A DNA stretch of 64,000 bases from JAHRAW01 sp965203265 (GCA_965203265.1 CBDBBV010000002.1:1860001-1924000), one strand, 5' to 3'; positions 44,972 through 53,121 are shown, counted from the first letter of the stretch. The notes: generated by a model not told the origin, from the sequence alone. A program made the numbers and translations.

Positions 44972-45874
44972 TCATTGGGCGAGTGTCCTGGCAACGCGGA
45001 AACCCACAATAAGGTCCCGGTGGCCGGTGGCGCCCCCGAAGCGGAAGGCGGAGCGGAGAGCCTGCGGACCGTCGTACCACGAACCGCCCCGCAACACCGC
45101 CACATCACAATCTCCCGCCTCCCACACGCTCCCATTCGTAGGTGCTCCCCAGTAACTGCCGTTCCAACAATCCCCAACCCACTCCCACACATTTCCGTGA
45201 ACATCGTACAATCCGAACGCATTCGGCTGATATGAACCCACCGGCTTCGTCGGCTTCGACGTGCCCACCTTATTGCCGGAGTTCGCTTTTAACTCCGATA
45301 TCCTGGGCTTCGGCATGAACAACTTCTGGCCGTAGTTAGCTTTTGACGCCGATATCCTGTTTCCAAAGTGAAATCTCCCCGTGGTTCCCGCCCGCGCCAC
45401 GTATTCCCATTCCGATTCGCTCAAGAAGCGATATGTCTCCCCCGTCTCGCCACTTAGCCAGTCCAAATATCTCTCCGCATCCTCCCAGCTCACATTGATG
45501 ACCGGACGATTCCCCCTTCCCCAAGATCTTTTTCCCCGTACAGTAACATCTCCATCATGCGGGCTATACCCACCGCAACCACCGGCGGAAACGCACGCAT
45601 CCCATTCATCGAAGGTTACCTCGAACACACCCACCGCAAACGGCTTCGGTATGGTTACTTCGTGCACCGGGCCTTCATTATCATACCGACCTTCATCCGA
45701 CTCCGGCGAACCCATCTTGAACGAACCTGCCGGTACAACCACCATCCAGGGGCATTTGTCGCAATCGCGGAAGTATTCGCCGGGTTCCAGTTGGTCTTGC
45801 GCCAGGGCAGACACCGGCAATAAGCCGAGCAGTACTGCCGGCAATAGTGAGATGATTGTCAATGATCTTTTCAT
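44972..45874 (-). CDS. Exported FGE-sulfatase/SUMF1-domain protein (paralogue 3)
   Basis: 300 residues: signal peptide (about 1-23, SALA), CDKCPWMVVVPAGSF, and a SUMF1 domain with SESEWEYVARAG, DVHGNVWEWVGDCW and LRGGSW. FGE cysteines are missing. The insert between about 185 and 215 is an imperfect 18-residue duplication (54 bp period: RISASKANYG / RISELKANSG). The C-terminal segment SWYDGPQALRSAFRFGG differs from paralogue 2 mainly at putative template-adenine sites. The start is ATG 45874; no clear ribosome site. Confidence 0.83.
   Translation of the reverse strand: MKRSLTIISLLPAVLLGLLPVSALAQDQLEPGEYFRDCDKCPWMVVVPAGSFKMGSPESDEGRYDNEGPVHEVTIPKPFAVGVFEVTFDEWDACVSAGGCGGYSPHDGDVTVRGKRSWGRGNRPVINVSWEDAERYLDWLSGETGETYRFLSESEWEYVARAGTTGRFHFGNRISASKANYGQKLFMPKPRISELKANSGNKVGTSKPTKPVGSYQPNAFGLYDVHGNVWEWVGDCWNGSYWGAPTNGSVWEAGDCDVAVLRGGSWYDGPQALRSAFRFGGATGHRDLIVGFRVARTLAQ
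44985..45085 (-). other. DGR-type variable region of paralogue 3
   Basis: Runs from GGSW to the 24-base anchor at 44985-45008. Compared with the inner variable copy of paralogue 2, codon third positions are almost all unchanged while first and second positions differ, 11 of 15 differences having A in one of the two. See the related finding. Confidence 0.5.
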
Positions 45875-45919
45875 TTCGAGTGTCCTGTATCGTTGGTTAC
45901 ATGGATTGCCCCGTTCCAC

Positions 45920-46918
45920 TCACACCAATTCGTAGTGATTTTGTATTGGGGCGCATTCGCGTTGAACGATCTGCCGGCCTGAAATTTCATCTCGGTCGAT
46001 GCTGCGTATCACCTGATCCACATCGGCCAGAATTTTCGGGTGGTATCTATGGGAACTGTGCACCGTTACCTGCTCCCCCTTGCGATCCGTAAGGTCCTCG
46101 TCCGCAATCGAATTGCTGTTGGCGTACTTCTTGGCGTCAACCACCACGATGTTCCTATCCAGATTATCGTAATCCTCGGCGCCATGTCTGCCTAGTCGGT
46201 TGCTACCGAATCGCTTCCAGCTAGATTTCTTGAGTGCTCCGTCGTGTTTCGAGTAATACACATGAACGCGCCTTGCGAAGTGGCCGATGTATTGTCCCTT
46301 GCCGTCTTTCTCGATGTCGCGCGAGGAGAGATCGGGCGCCAGCAAGATGGCTTCATCGAACAGTAGTCTGCCTGTTGGCCGGCCGAGATCATCCGACAGG
46401 TACTCCAGCCCCTTTCTCAGTAGGTAACACCCCATGGAATGGGCAATGCAGAAGGCGGAGGAGAAGCAGTTTCGCTGATTTTTCAAGACGAACTCGTTTA
46501 TCTCCACGAGAAATTTGGTGAAAGCGCCCACCGAATCTCTCGCTTCCTCACGATCCGATAGATAGTACGGCAATAGCCCGGACGAAGGCCAGGAAAATCC
46601 CACGAGGATAGGGGGATGCTCCATAACATCCGCCAAGCTTTTCTTGAGATCGACTAATTCGTCTATGCTGTCCTGATAGTGGTTGTTGTAGCCGTGCAGG
46701 TACAGCCCGATTTTCGGCGTGCGAATGCCGGAATCCGACAATTGCTTCAATTCGGCAAGTAGCGCGGCTTCGAATCCCGCTTTGCCTTTCTCGGCGAAAC
46801 CATCTTCCCCTTTCGAGACGTTGAGGTGCTTGTATTGATACTCGTATTTGTGACCGCGCATCTCTTCATCGCTGTATTTGCCGTCAACGATTCGTCTGTT
46901 TGTTACCATGAATAGCAT
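45920..46918 (-). CDS. Alpha/beta hydrolase, DUF900-like
   Basis: 332 residues, no signal peptide. IGLYLHGYNNHYQDS (about 70-84) is the oxyanion-hole region and FCIAHSMGCYLLRKG (about 158-172) carries the nucleophile elbow G/A-H-S-M-G; an aspartate in LLAPDLSSRD and a late His (SSHRYHP) could complete the triad. Such DUF900-type hydrolases often sit in accessory islands; substrate unknown. An AGGAGG site lies 8 bases upstream of ATG 46918. It lies between two SUMF1 paralogues on the same strand. Confidence 0.78.
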   Translation of the reverse strand: MLFMVTNRRIVDGKYSDEEMRGHKYEYQYKHLNVSKGEDGFAEKGKAGFEAALLAELKQLSDSGIRTPKIGLYLHGYNNHYQDSIDELVDLKKSLADVMEHPPILVGFSWPSSGLLPYYLSDREEARDSVGAFTKFLVEINEFVLKNQRNCFSSAFCIAHSMGCYLLRKGLEYLSDDLGRPTGRLLFDEAILLAPDLSSRDIEKDGKGQYIGHFARRVHVYYSKHDGALKKSSWKRFGSNRLGRHGAEDYDNLDRNIVVVDAKKYANSNSIADEDLTDRKGEQVTVHSSHRYHPKILADVDQVIRSIDRDEISGRQIVQRECAPIQNHYELV

Positions 46919-47033
46919 GATGAATACCTCCTAAGTTGCAGTTACAATTGAAATGAAAGTTCCAGAGTTGTAGCATATTCCCCCGCAATGCAGGTTCAAG
47001 ATCACTCCAATATCTGAAAACACAAATAAAGAT

Positions 47034-47858
47034 TCAATGGTTTATTGCCCTAGCAACGCGGAAACCAAGAAAACAGTTTCGGGTATCTGTGGCGAACCAG
47101 TGTCGGCTCGCGGAACGAAGGTTTTGATGCTCGCTGATCCACGAGCCGCCCCGTACCACACTCTGATAACAATATCCTGCCTCCCACACGCTCGCATCTG
47201 ATGGCGCTCCCTCGTAACTGTAATTTCGACAATCCCCAACCCACTCCCATACATTTCCGTGCACATCGTACAACCCGAACGCATTCGCCGAATACGAACC
47301 AACTGGCATCGTCTTATCTACATTCTCCCCGTAATTCGCTTTTAACGGCGATATCCTATTGCCCCAGTGATATCTACCCGTGGTTCCCGCCCGCGCCATG
47401 TACTCCCATTCCGACTCGATCAATAAGCGATATGTCTTCCTCGCTTCCCCTGTCTTGCCATTCAGCCAGTCCACATAGCCCTGCACATCATCCCAATTCA
47501 CATAAATAACCGGACGTCTCCCCCTGCCCCAACCCTCATCATCCGGGCGATACTCACCACAGCTACCGGCGGAAACGCATGCGTCCCACTCCGCGAAAGT
47601 TACCTCGTGCACACCCACTGCAAACGGTTTCGATATGGTTACTTCATGCACCGGCCCTTCATCATTGTCTCGCTCTCCCTCCGAATCCGGCGAACCCATC
47701 ATGAAAGAACCGGCCGGCACTATCACCATCAAGGGGCAATCGGTGCAATCACGGAAGGTTTCGCCAGGTTTCTGTTGCTCGTGTGCCGAGACGGACAACG
47801 GCAACAAGCCAAGCAGTACAGCCGGTAATAGTGAGATGATCGCCAATGATATTTTCAT
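47034..47858 (-). CDS. Exported FGE-sulfatase/SUMF1-domain protein (paralogue 4)
   Basis: 274 residues from ATG 47858 (a longer ATG at 47876 is possible). The signal peptide (IISLLPAVLLGLLPLS) is nearly identical to that of paralogue 3. A CTDCPLMVIVPAGSF motif is followed by the SUMF1 domain with SEWEYMARAG, DVHGNVWEWVGDC and VRGGSW. No catalytic cysteine pair as in FGE; one Cys in TRNCFLGFRVAR lies inside the putative variable stretch. The tail reads SWISEHQNLRSASRHWF, partly compatible with the same template as paralogues 2 and 3. Confidence 0.83.
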   Translation of the reverse strand: MKISLAIISLLPAVLLGLLPLSVSAHEQQKPGETFRDCTDCPLMVIVPAGSFMMGSPDSEGERDNDEGPVHEVTISKPFAVGVHEVTFAEWDACVSAGSCGEYRPDDEGWGRGRRPVIYVNWDDVQGYVDWLNGKTGEARKTYRLLIESEWEYMARAGTTGRYHWGNRISPLKANYGENVDKTMPVGSYSANAFGLYDVHGNVWEWVGDCRNYSYEGAPSDASVWEAGYCYQSVVRGGSWISEHQNLRSASRHWFATDTRNCFLGFRVARAINH

Positions 47859-47981
47859 TTTCGGGGTTTCTTTCATCGTGGTTGCAGTCGTGTTCACTTA
47901 GCGAATGGTTCAGCTATGCTCTAGGCTAGTTCATTCCAATCCAATCACGCTAGAACTTAATCAAAAATCATGGAGCAACGC

Positions 47982-48449
47982 TTATTCCAAGCCATATTCA
48001 GTACAACACCAGTCAAACCTCATTTTACAGCACACACCCATTGTAGGGCTTCCTTGGGGAAATTTGATAACACGTAAAGTATCGCCTTCGTCCCATTGTA
48101 TCCGATAAAAAACATCCTCACTTTGAATCATGAGGTATTTTTGATTAGGAATGGAAGTTACGTTTTCCAAATTTTGAATGAGATCCCTAACATCTGGAAT
48201 TTCTTCAAAATGGTAACTTATCTCTACGGCTCCGCCCGAACTATTCTCTTCTCTCTGGTTGATGTGGACCTCGACTAGTTCGGCAGATTGTGGGCTGGAC
48301 TGATACAATCGGTCCAGAATAGTTGAACCTTGCGCGTGAGCGATCCCAGACATGAGTAGACAGGCGATCATAGTGCAAGCAAGAATTGCTTCTTGATCGA
48401 ACCTATTTACGAATGTTTGAAAAACACGAATTACACTTGAATGTTTCAT
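47982..48449 (-). CDS. Hypothetical exported protein
   Basis: 155 residues with a hydrophobic N-terminal segment (about 22-42, ending SGIAHAQG) that looks like a signal peptide with a long N-region. GAGGT eight bases upstream supports ATG 48449. The rest is soluble, acidic in the middle, with a Cys-rich end (MGVCCKMRFDWCCTEYG). It is AT-richer than the chromosome average. It directly follows the next membrane protein, and they likely form an operon. No family recognised. Confidence 0.6.
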   Translation of the reverse strand: MKHSSVIRVFQTFVNRFDQEAILACTMIACLLMSGIAHAQGSTILDRLYQSSPQSAELVEVHINQREENSSGGAVEISYHFEEIPDVRDLIQNLENVTSIPNQKYLMIQSEDVFYRIQWDEGDTLRVIKFPQGSPTMGVCCKMRFDWCCTEYGLE

Positions 48450-48453
48450 GATG

Positions 48454-48939
48454 CTATACCTCATTTAGATTAGATGGTGTAGTGCGCTTATTCTTTGATT
48501 CAAGATAAAACCACGTTAGTACGGACAAGAATGCAAAAAATAAACAGATAAAAGAAATTTCTGCCAATGTGGCCAATCCCAAGCTTTCGCCACGTACACA
48601 TTCGTGGAAATACTCGAGTGGTGGCTGTAATTCGCAACCTTCTATTTTGGATTTCTGTTGGTACATGGCGCTGAAGAAACCACCGATCTTTGCCTGAATA
48701 TAAAAGTTGGACAAGAATGCCGCAAGACTAAATACCAAACATGCAATAAAGGGATAGGGATGCGAAAGTGATCTACCAGCACCATTGCTCATGTTTCCAA
48801 GTATTTTTTCTTTCTCCATAAAAACCATCACGCCGGATAAAAAATAACAGGATGCGTTGATGGAATAAATGAACACATCAAATGAATCAATGTACCGCAT
48901 GAGAAAATAGTTCACTCCTACTGGTGCTTCGATCATCAT
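48454..48939 (-). CDS. Hypothetical membrane protein
   Basis: 161 residues with three to four hydrophobic segments (about 22-42, 62-82, 125-148). Two cysteines (EGCELQPP, HECVRGE) fall in a loop probably on the periplasmic side and could pair. GGGAGGG lies four to seven bases upstream of tandem ATGs (48939, 48936). Placed 11 bases after the upstream secreted-protein gene stop and 4 before the next gene. AT-rich. No family recognised. Confidence 0.6.
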   Translation of the reverse strand: MMIEAPVGVNYFLMRYIDSFDVFIYSINASCYFLSGVMVFMEKEKILGNMSNGAGRSLSHPYPFIACLVFSLAAFLSNFYIQAKIGGFFSAMYQQKSKIEGCELQPPLEYFHECVRGESLGLATLAEISFICLFFAFLSVLTWFYLESKNKRTTPSNLNEV

Positions 48940-48950
48940 AATTCCCTCCC

Positions 48951-50219
48951 CTACTCCACTTCCACGATAATGTTCGCGCTCGATCCTGCGCCACCGCGAT
49001 GTCGCCAGGTTTGGGTTTGGCTGTTTGTGCCCCGCACTTGGATTTCGCCGGTGTTCACATCTTGGTACGAACAGTTGCCTTTGTTGCCGCTACCGTTGAC
49101 GGCATATAGTTGCACGCGGTTGCGGCCCTGTTGCACTGGCACATTGGTGCAGTCCCAAGAATTGAAGAGTTCGCCGTAGAATAGGCTCTCGCCGTTGACC
49201 GCTACCTGAATTTGATCGCCATCCTCGCATTCGTGGTCACGCACGCAAACCTGAACTTCGCGTTGGCCCGAGGATAGGGTGATGTTGAAATCACGCAGGG
49301 GTTGAGGCGAAAAGGCGTCCGGTGACAAGTTGTCTGGTGCCCAGTTGGTGCGGACGACTTGCTGATAAAGCGGACGACCCCCAACGCTGGGCTGCTCATC
49401 AGAGCGAATTTCTTGCTCATATGTGGGCTGTGCCACAGCGTAGAAACTTCCGAAAGTGCACGTACCGCCTGATATAGTGTGATTTTGCGGCGAATATTTT
49501 GCCTGCAAATACTCCCCGAAGGCATGGGTCAATCTAGGCGAATCTGTAGGGGAGAAGTCGCCTAAAAATAGGGCGCTGTAATATTTGTAAGGTCTCTCAG
49601 TGAGATTGAGAGGTAGGGATGTTACGACGCAGTATATGTATTTATCATCAGCAACTTTTGCAGGAGCGGCGTTTGCGGAGGCAACGTTTGCAGGAGCGGC
49701 GTTTGCGGAGGCAACGTTTGCAGGGGCAGGAACGGTGTCCGGTTTCCAGTTGGTGCGGACATACTTTGTGTTAGGGGAGGAGTCCTTGGGCGACGCATAA
49801 TGCTCGAAACTAAGCTTGACGTTGGAGTAGAAACCGATTACGCAATCCCTACTTCCTGATTCTACATCGAATCCCTCGCCCTTCAGATAGTTGTAGAAGC
49901 CCTTCATATAGTTGTAGAAGAGGGGGTCGCGCATGTCAAAGCCGCGTTGTAATCGCGATTTGCCCTGCTTCAGATGGTTGTAGAAGCGGGGGTCGAGCAT
50001 GTCCCTTGTCTGGGTGCGGAATATCGCGCTGAAATAGTACGTAAAAGGTATGCCCGAATAGTTGTCACGGGAAGATACTCTGCAGAATGCATAAATATCG
50101 TCATCAGCGTTTGCAGGAGCCGGGACGAAACTGGCGAAAATCAGGATCAGCGCTGTGAAACCTGCCGTCAGCGTGGCCCACGGGGAGGGACGGGATATAC
50201 GGGGTGTTGTGGTGAGCAT
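48951..50219 (-). CDS. Exported two-domain repeat protein of unknown function
   Basis: 422 residues. A signal peptide (about 1-40, PAPANA) is followed by two related domains: IYAFCRVSSRDNYSG...YYFSAIF and YIYCVVTSLPLNLTE...YYSALF, each ending (V)VRTNWxPD. They are joined by an Ala/Pro/Asn linker from a 30 bp repeat. Domain 1 has short reiterated FYN(Y/H)(L/M)K motifs. The C-terminal 110 residues are an Ig-like beta domain with VQVCVRDHECEDGDQI and four cysteines. GAGG nine bases upstream supports ATG 50219. Function unknown; probably periplasmic or surface-exposed. Confidence 0.65.
   Translation of the reverse strand: MLTTTPRISRPSPWATLTAGFTALILIFASFVPAPANADDDIYAFCRVSSRDNYSGIPFTYYFSAIFRTQTRDMLDPRFYNHLKQGKSRLQRGFDMRDPLFYNYMKGFYNYLKGEGFDVESGSRDCVIGFYSNVKLSFEHYASPKDSSPNTKYVRTNWKPDTVPAPANVASANAAPANVASANAAPAKVADDKYIYCVVTSLPLNLTERPYKYYSALFLGDFSPTDSPRLTHAFGEYLQAKYSPQNHTISGGTCTFGSFYAVAQPTYEQEIRSDEQPSVGGRPLYQQVVRTNWAPDNLSPDAFSPQPLRDFNITLSSGQREVQVCVRDHECEDGDQIQVAVNGESLFYGELFNSWDCTNVPVQQGRNRVQLYAVNGSGNKGNCSYQDVNTGEIQVRGTNSQTQTWRHRGGAGSSANIIVEVE
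49651..49727 (-). repeat. 30 bp direct repeats encoding an Ala/Pro/Asn linker
   Basis: About 2.6 copies with a 30 bp period (starts at 49651, 49681, 49711) encoding ANVASANAAP units between the two domains of the exported protein. Confidence 0.85.
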
Positions 50220-50254
50220 GGAAATAGCCTCAATCGGTTCGTCAGATTGTCGAA

Positions 50255-50563
50255 GTTTATTCGTGATAATCGTCTTAACCACGAACTAACCGCCTGAGGA
50301 AGCCGCAAAAGGCTCGTGGATGCCCTTCCACGAGCGGAAATTAGGGGAATTTTGTGAGGTGGGGGTGTTCTCAGGCTTTCACGCCACGGCGGAATCTGGC
50401 GGATCACCCTGAAAATCGTAAAATTTGCATGAAACCCGCATAAATTCGGCTTTTGCATTATAAAAATATATGATGAAATTCCGTTTCATAGCTATTTCCA
50501 ATAATTTTTTGTTCGTGATTAAGGCATTTTTGTTCTTGATTAAGACGATTATCACGAATAAAC
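50255..50563. repeat. 309 bp segment bounded by perfect 24 bp inverted repeats
   Basis: The left arm 50255-50278 and the right arm 50540-50563 are exact reverse complements. Inside is a 9 bp perfect hairpin (GCTCGTGGA/TCCACGAGC, 50312-50335) and direct repeats of GTTCxTGATTAAG near the right arm. No ORF is contained. It covers most of the 412-base gap 50220-50631. MITE-like element, or a structured upstream region of the exported-protein gene. Confidence 0.6.
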
Positions 50564-50631
50564 CACTAACACTCCGACCACCTGCATTCTACGGCAAATT
50601 CTATCGGAATATGCCGCCCGCCCCCGCCAAA

Positions 50632-51225
50632 TCAGCCGATTCGAGACAACTTCAACAGTTTCTTCAAATCCTTGAGCAACAACCGAGGATCGAGTTCCCC
50701 CGGCAACACCATCATCACATTGCCGAGGGGATCGACCAACACCGCATCGTCCCCCCCGATTTGCCCGCGTTCGCGCAGGGGCGCGAGTTGTCCCGCCAAG
50801 CCGGTGCCGTCTTCGGTTTGCAACAACCGCACGGCATCCGGATGTTCAGCCGCCAAACTGTGCAACAGGTCGCGGTTGGGAGAAATCAGAATTCTGCGAA
50901 TTCGGTTGGCGCGGCGGCCGAGGGCTAGGCGGGTTTGGCGGGTGTGGTAGAGGGATTGTTGGCAGGTTGCGGCGCAGTGGTGGGCGAGGGGGTGGATGAT
51001 GCTCCATTTGCCCTTGAGGTCGTTGAGGGCGAAGGGGGTGGCGGTGTCCGCGCGGGGGTTGGTGAAGGGGGTTAGGGGGATGGGTGGGGTGAGTAGGGGG
51101 GCGTGGTTGCTCATTTCTCGGGGGGCGGAGGTGGCGCCGAGGCCGTAGTACCAGAGGAAGGCGGCGAATAGGGGGCCGATGAAGGCGGCTAGGATGAGGA
51201 TGAGTTTTAGGCGGGCGCGGTTCAT
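50632..51225 (-). CDS. SCO/thioredoxin-like cytochrome oxidase biogenesis protein
   Basis: 197 residues, membrane-anchored (hydrophobic about 5-27) with a periplasmic thioredoxin-like domain. LNDLKGKWSIIHPLAHHCAATCQQ contains a C-x3-C motif as in SCO copper chaperones, and DDAVLVDPLGNVMMVLPG resembles the SCO/TlpA core strand. It overlaps SURF1 by four bases. In Pseudomonas-like cox clusters a comparable gene follows SURF1. Probable role in Cu(A)/Cu(B) centre assembly, inferred from context. Confidence 0.8.
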   Translation of the reverse strand: MNRARLKLILILAAFIGPLFAAFLWYYGLGATSAPREMSNHAPLLTPPIPLTPFTNPRADTATPFALNDLKGKWSIIHPLAHHCAATCQQSLYHTRQTRLALGRRANRIRRILISPNRDLLHSLAAEHPDAVRLLQTEDGTGLAGQLAPLRERGQIGGDDAVLVDPLGNVMMVLPGELDPRLLLKDLKKLLKLSRIG

Positions 51226-51983
51226 GGTTTTTGCGGGTGCTCGGTGGTTGGTTGGGCGGCTCGGTGGCGGGCACGGCGGTTGTGGCCGGCGCGGCGGCGC
51301 CAGATCAGGCCGAAGATGGTTAGGGTTATGGCCAGGCCCCACCACTGCACTGCGTAGGCGAAATGGCGGGCGGCGGGGGTGGTTCGTGGCTGCCAGATGG
51401 GGGTCAGGGCGGCGGGGTGGTGGCGGTCTAGGTTGACTACGGCGGGTTGCAATTCTCTGCCCAGAGCGGCGGATAGGGCGGGGGCGTCGAAGTATTGCGC
51501 CACTTTCGGCCAGCCGGGTTGTTCTCGGTATGCTGCGCCGAGGGTGAAGCCTTTTTGCGGGATGTGTAGGCGGCCGCTTGGGGGGGTGGGTTGGTCGGTT
51601 TGTGGGAGTTGGGTGGCGGCGGTGTTAGCGGTGGCGGCGGTTTGGTCTATCCAGCCGCGATTGATCAGCAGGATGGTTTGGTCGCCCGCCAGTTGGAAGG
51701 GGGTGTATGCTTCGTAGCCGATTCGCCCTCGGTGGATGCGGTTGGCTAGTAGGAAGGTGTTGTCTTGTTGCCAGTGGCCTTGCAAGCGCACTTGCCGCCA
51801 TGCCAATTCGGACCAGTCCGGCGGGGTTCGGTCGATGGTGATGTAGTGGTCGTTGGTGCTTTCGAGGACTGATTCGATGGCGGATTTTTCGATTCCACGC
51901 TGCCATTGCCAGCCGCCCAGGGTTAGCAAGAGTAGTAAACCGAGCATGAATATCAGGTAGACTGCCGCCGTCTTGTTACGCAT
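51222..51983 (-). CDS. SURF1-family cytochrome oxidase assembly protein
   Basis: 253 residues with one membrane helix at each end (about 8-27 and 213-232). GWQWQRGIEK, LQGHWQQDNTFLLANR and the INRGWID stretch are family landmarks. SURF1 assists heme a insertion into subunit I. Divergent from the DUF2909 gene with about 23 bases between starts. Basic/Pro-rich C-terminal tail. Confidence 0.93.
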   Translation of the reverse strand: MRNKTAAVYLIFMLGLLLLLTLGGWQWQRGIEKSAIESVLESTNDHYITIDRTPPDWSELAWRQVRLQGHWQQDNTFLLANRIHRGRIGYEAYTPFQLAGDQTILLINRGWIDQTAATANTAATQLPQTDQPTPPSGRLHIPQKGFTLGAAYREQPGWPKVAQYFDAPALSAALGRELQPAVVNLDRHHPAALTPIWQPRTTPAARHFAYAVQWWGLAITLTIFGLIWRRRAGHNRRARHRAAQPTTEHPQKP

Positions 51984-52006
51984 TGCTTCGATGGAGGTCG
52001 CATTTC

Positions 52007-52219
52007 ATGTTGCTGTTCAAATTGATCATCGTCATTTTGCTCCTATTCGTGGTGGGCAGTTTGTTTACGGCGTTGTATTTTCTCATCAACGATCCCGCCA
52101 GTTCCAAGCGGGTGGTGCACTCGCTGAGTTGGCGGATTGCGCTTTCGTTGTTCATTCTGTTGTTGCTGTTCATCGGGCTGCAAACCGGATTGATCGTGCC
52201 GCACGATGTCGGGGGGTGA
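52007..52219 (+). CDS. DUF2909 twin-transmembrane protein
   Basis: 70 residues, two membrane helices (about 2-22 and 40-62) separated by NDPASSKRVVHSLSWRI. GGAGG nine bases upstream of ATG 52007 fixes the start. This small family is typically found between coxC (ctaE) and SURF1 genes in gammaproteobacteria, usually oriented against the oxidase operon as here. Function unknown, presumed assembly factor. Confidence 0.85.
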   Translation: MLLFKLIIVILLLFVVGSLFTALYFLINDPASSKRVVHSLSWRIALSLFILLLLFIGLQTGLIVPHDVGG

Positions 52220-52257
52220 GCGGCTGAGCGCGCCCCGCCCACCGCCGCCCGCGCGAT

Positions 52258-53121
52258 CTACAGGATATAGACGAACAGGAACAACCCGAGCCACACCACA
52301 TCGACGAAGTGCCAGTACCACGCCGCCGCCTCGAAGGCGAAGTGGCGATCCGGGGTGAAGTGGCCGCAGATGGCGCGCGCCAACATTACCGTCAGCATGA
52401 TCGCGCCGAGGGTTACATGCAGGCCGTGGAAGCCGGTGAGCATGAAAAAGGTGGAGCCGTAGATGCCGCTACTGAGTTTCATGCCTTCGTGGTATGCCTC
52501 GATGTATTCGACTCCTTGCAGGAAGACGAATAGGTAACCCAGAGAGACGGTGAGCAACAAGCCGATGATGATCTGGCTGCGTTTGTTTTCCTTGATGCCG
52601 TGGTGCGCCCAGGTAACGGTCAGGCCCGAGGTCAGCAGGATCACCGTGTTGATGAACGGCAGCGGCCACCAACCCATATGGAAGTCGCTGTCGCCGAGGT
52701 CGGCGGGGCCGTTGGTCGGCCACAGTTCGGTATAGGCGCTCCACAGGTGGCGGTGGGTTTCCACGCCGCTGCCTTCGCCGAGCAGCCACGGCACCGACAG
52801 GGTGCGGGCGTAGAACAGGGCGCCGAAGAAGGCGGCGAAGAACATGATTTCGGAGAATATGAACCACGCCATGCCGAGGCGGAAGGATTTGTCCTCCCAG
52901 GATTGATAGGCGCCGCGCTCGCTCTCGCCGACCACGGTGCCGAACCAGCCGAACAGCATGATCACCATGATGGCCAACCCGCCCCACATCAGGTCGGCAC
53001 CGTGCGGCGAGCCGTTCAGGTAGGCGGCGAATCCGCCGAGCAGGGCGGTCAGGCCGACGGAGCCGAGCAACGGCCATTTGGCGGTCTCGGGAACATAGTA
53101 TTTGTCTGCGGTTTGTGCCAT
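52258..53121 (-). CDS. ctaE: Cytochrome c oxidase subunit III
   Basis: 287 residues with seven hydrophobic segments. GWWPLPFINTVILLTSG, GFHGLHVTLGAIM and the C-terminal FEAAAWYWHFVDVVWLGLF are subunit III hallmarks. It follows ctaG by 29 bases on the same strand. Structural subunit of an aa3-type oxidase. Confidence 0.96.
   Translation of the reverse strand: MAQTADKYYVPETAKWPLLGSVGLTALLGGFAAYLNGSPHGADLMWGGLAIMVIMLFGWFGTVVGESERGAYQSWEDKSFRLGMAWFIFSEIMFFAAFFGALFYARTLSVPWLLGEGSGVETHRHLWSAYTELWPTNGPADLGDSDFHMGWWPLPFINTVILLTSGLTVTWAHHGIKENKRSQIIIGLLLTVSLGYLFVFLQGVEYIEAYHEGMKLSSGIYGSTFFMLTGFHGLHVTLGAIMLTVMLARAICGHFTPDRHFAFEAAAWYWHFVDVVWLGLFLFVYIL

Noticed and set aside
38762..47858. Annotating the SUMF1 paralogues as true formylglycine-generating enzymes
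   Set aside because: The catalytic cysteine pair after RGGSW is missing in all four and no sulfatase gene is near.
48454..48939. Avd-like DGR accessory protein
   Set aside because: The protein is a multi-helix membrane protein, not a small soluble four-helix bundle.
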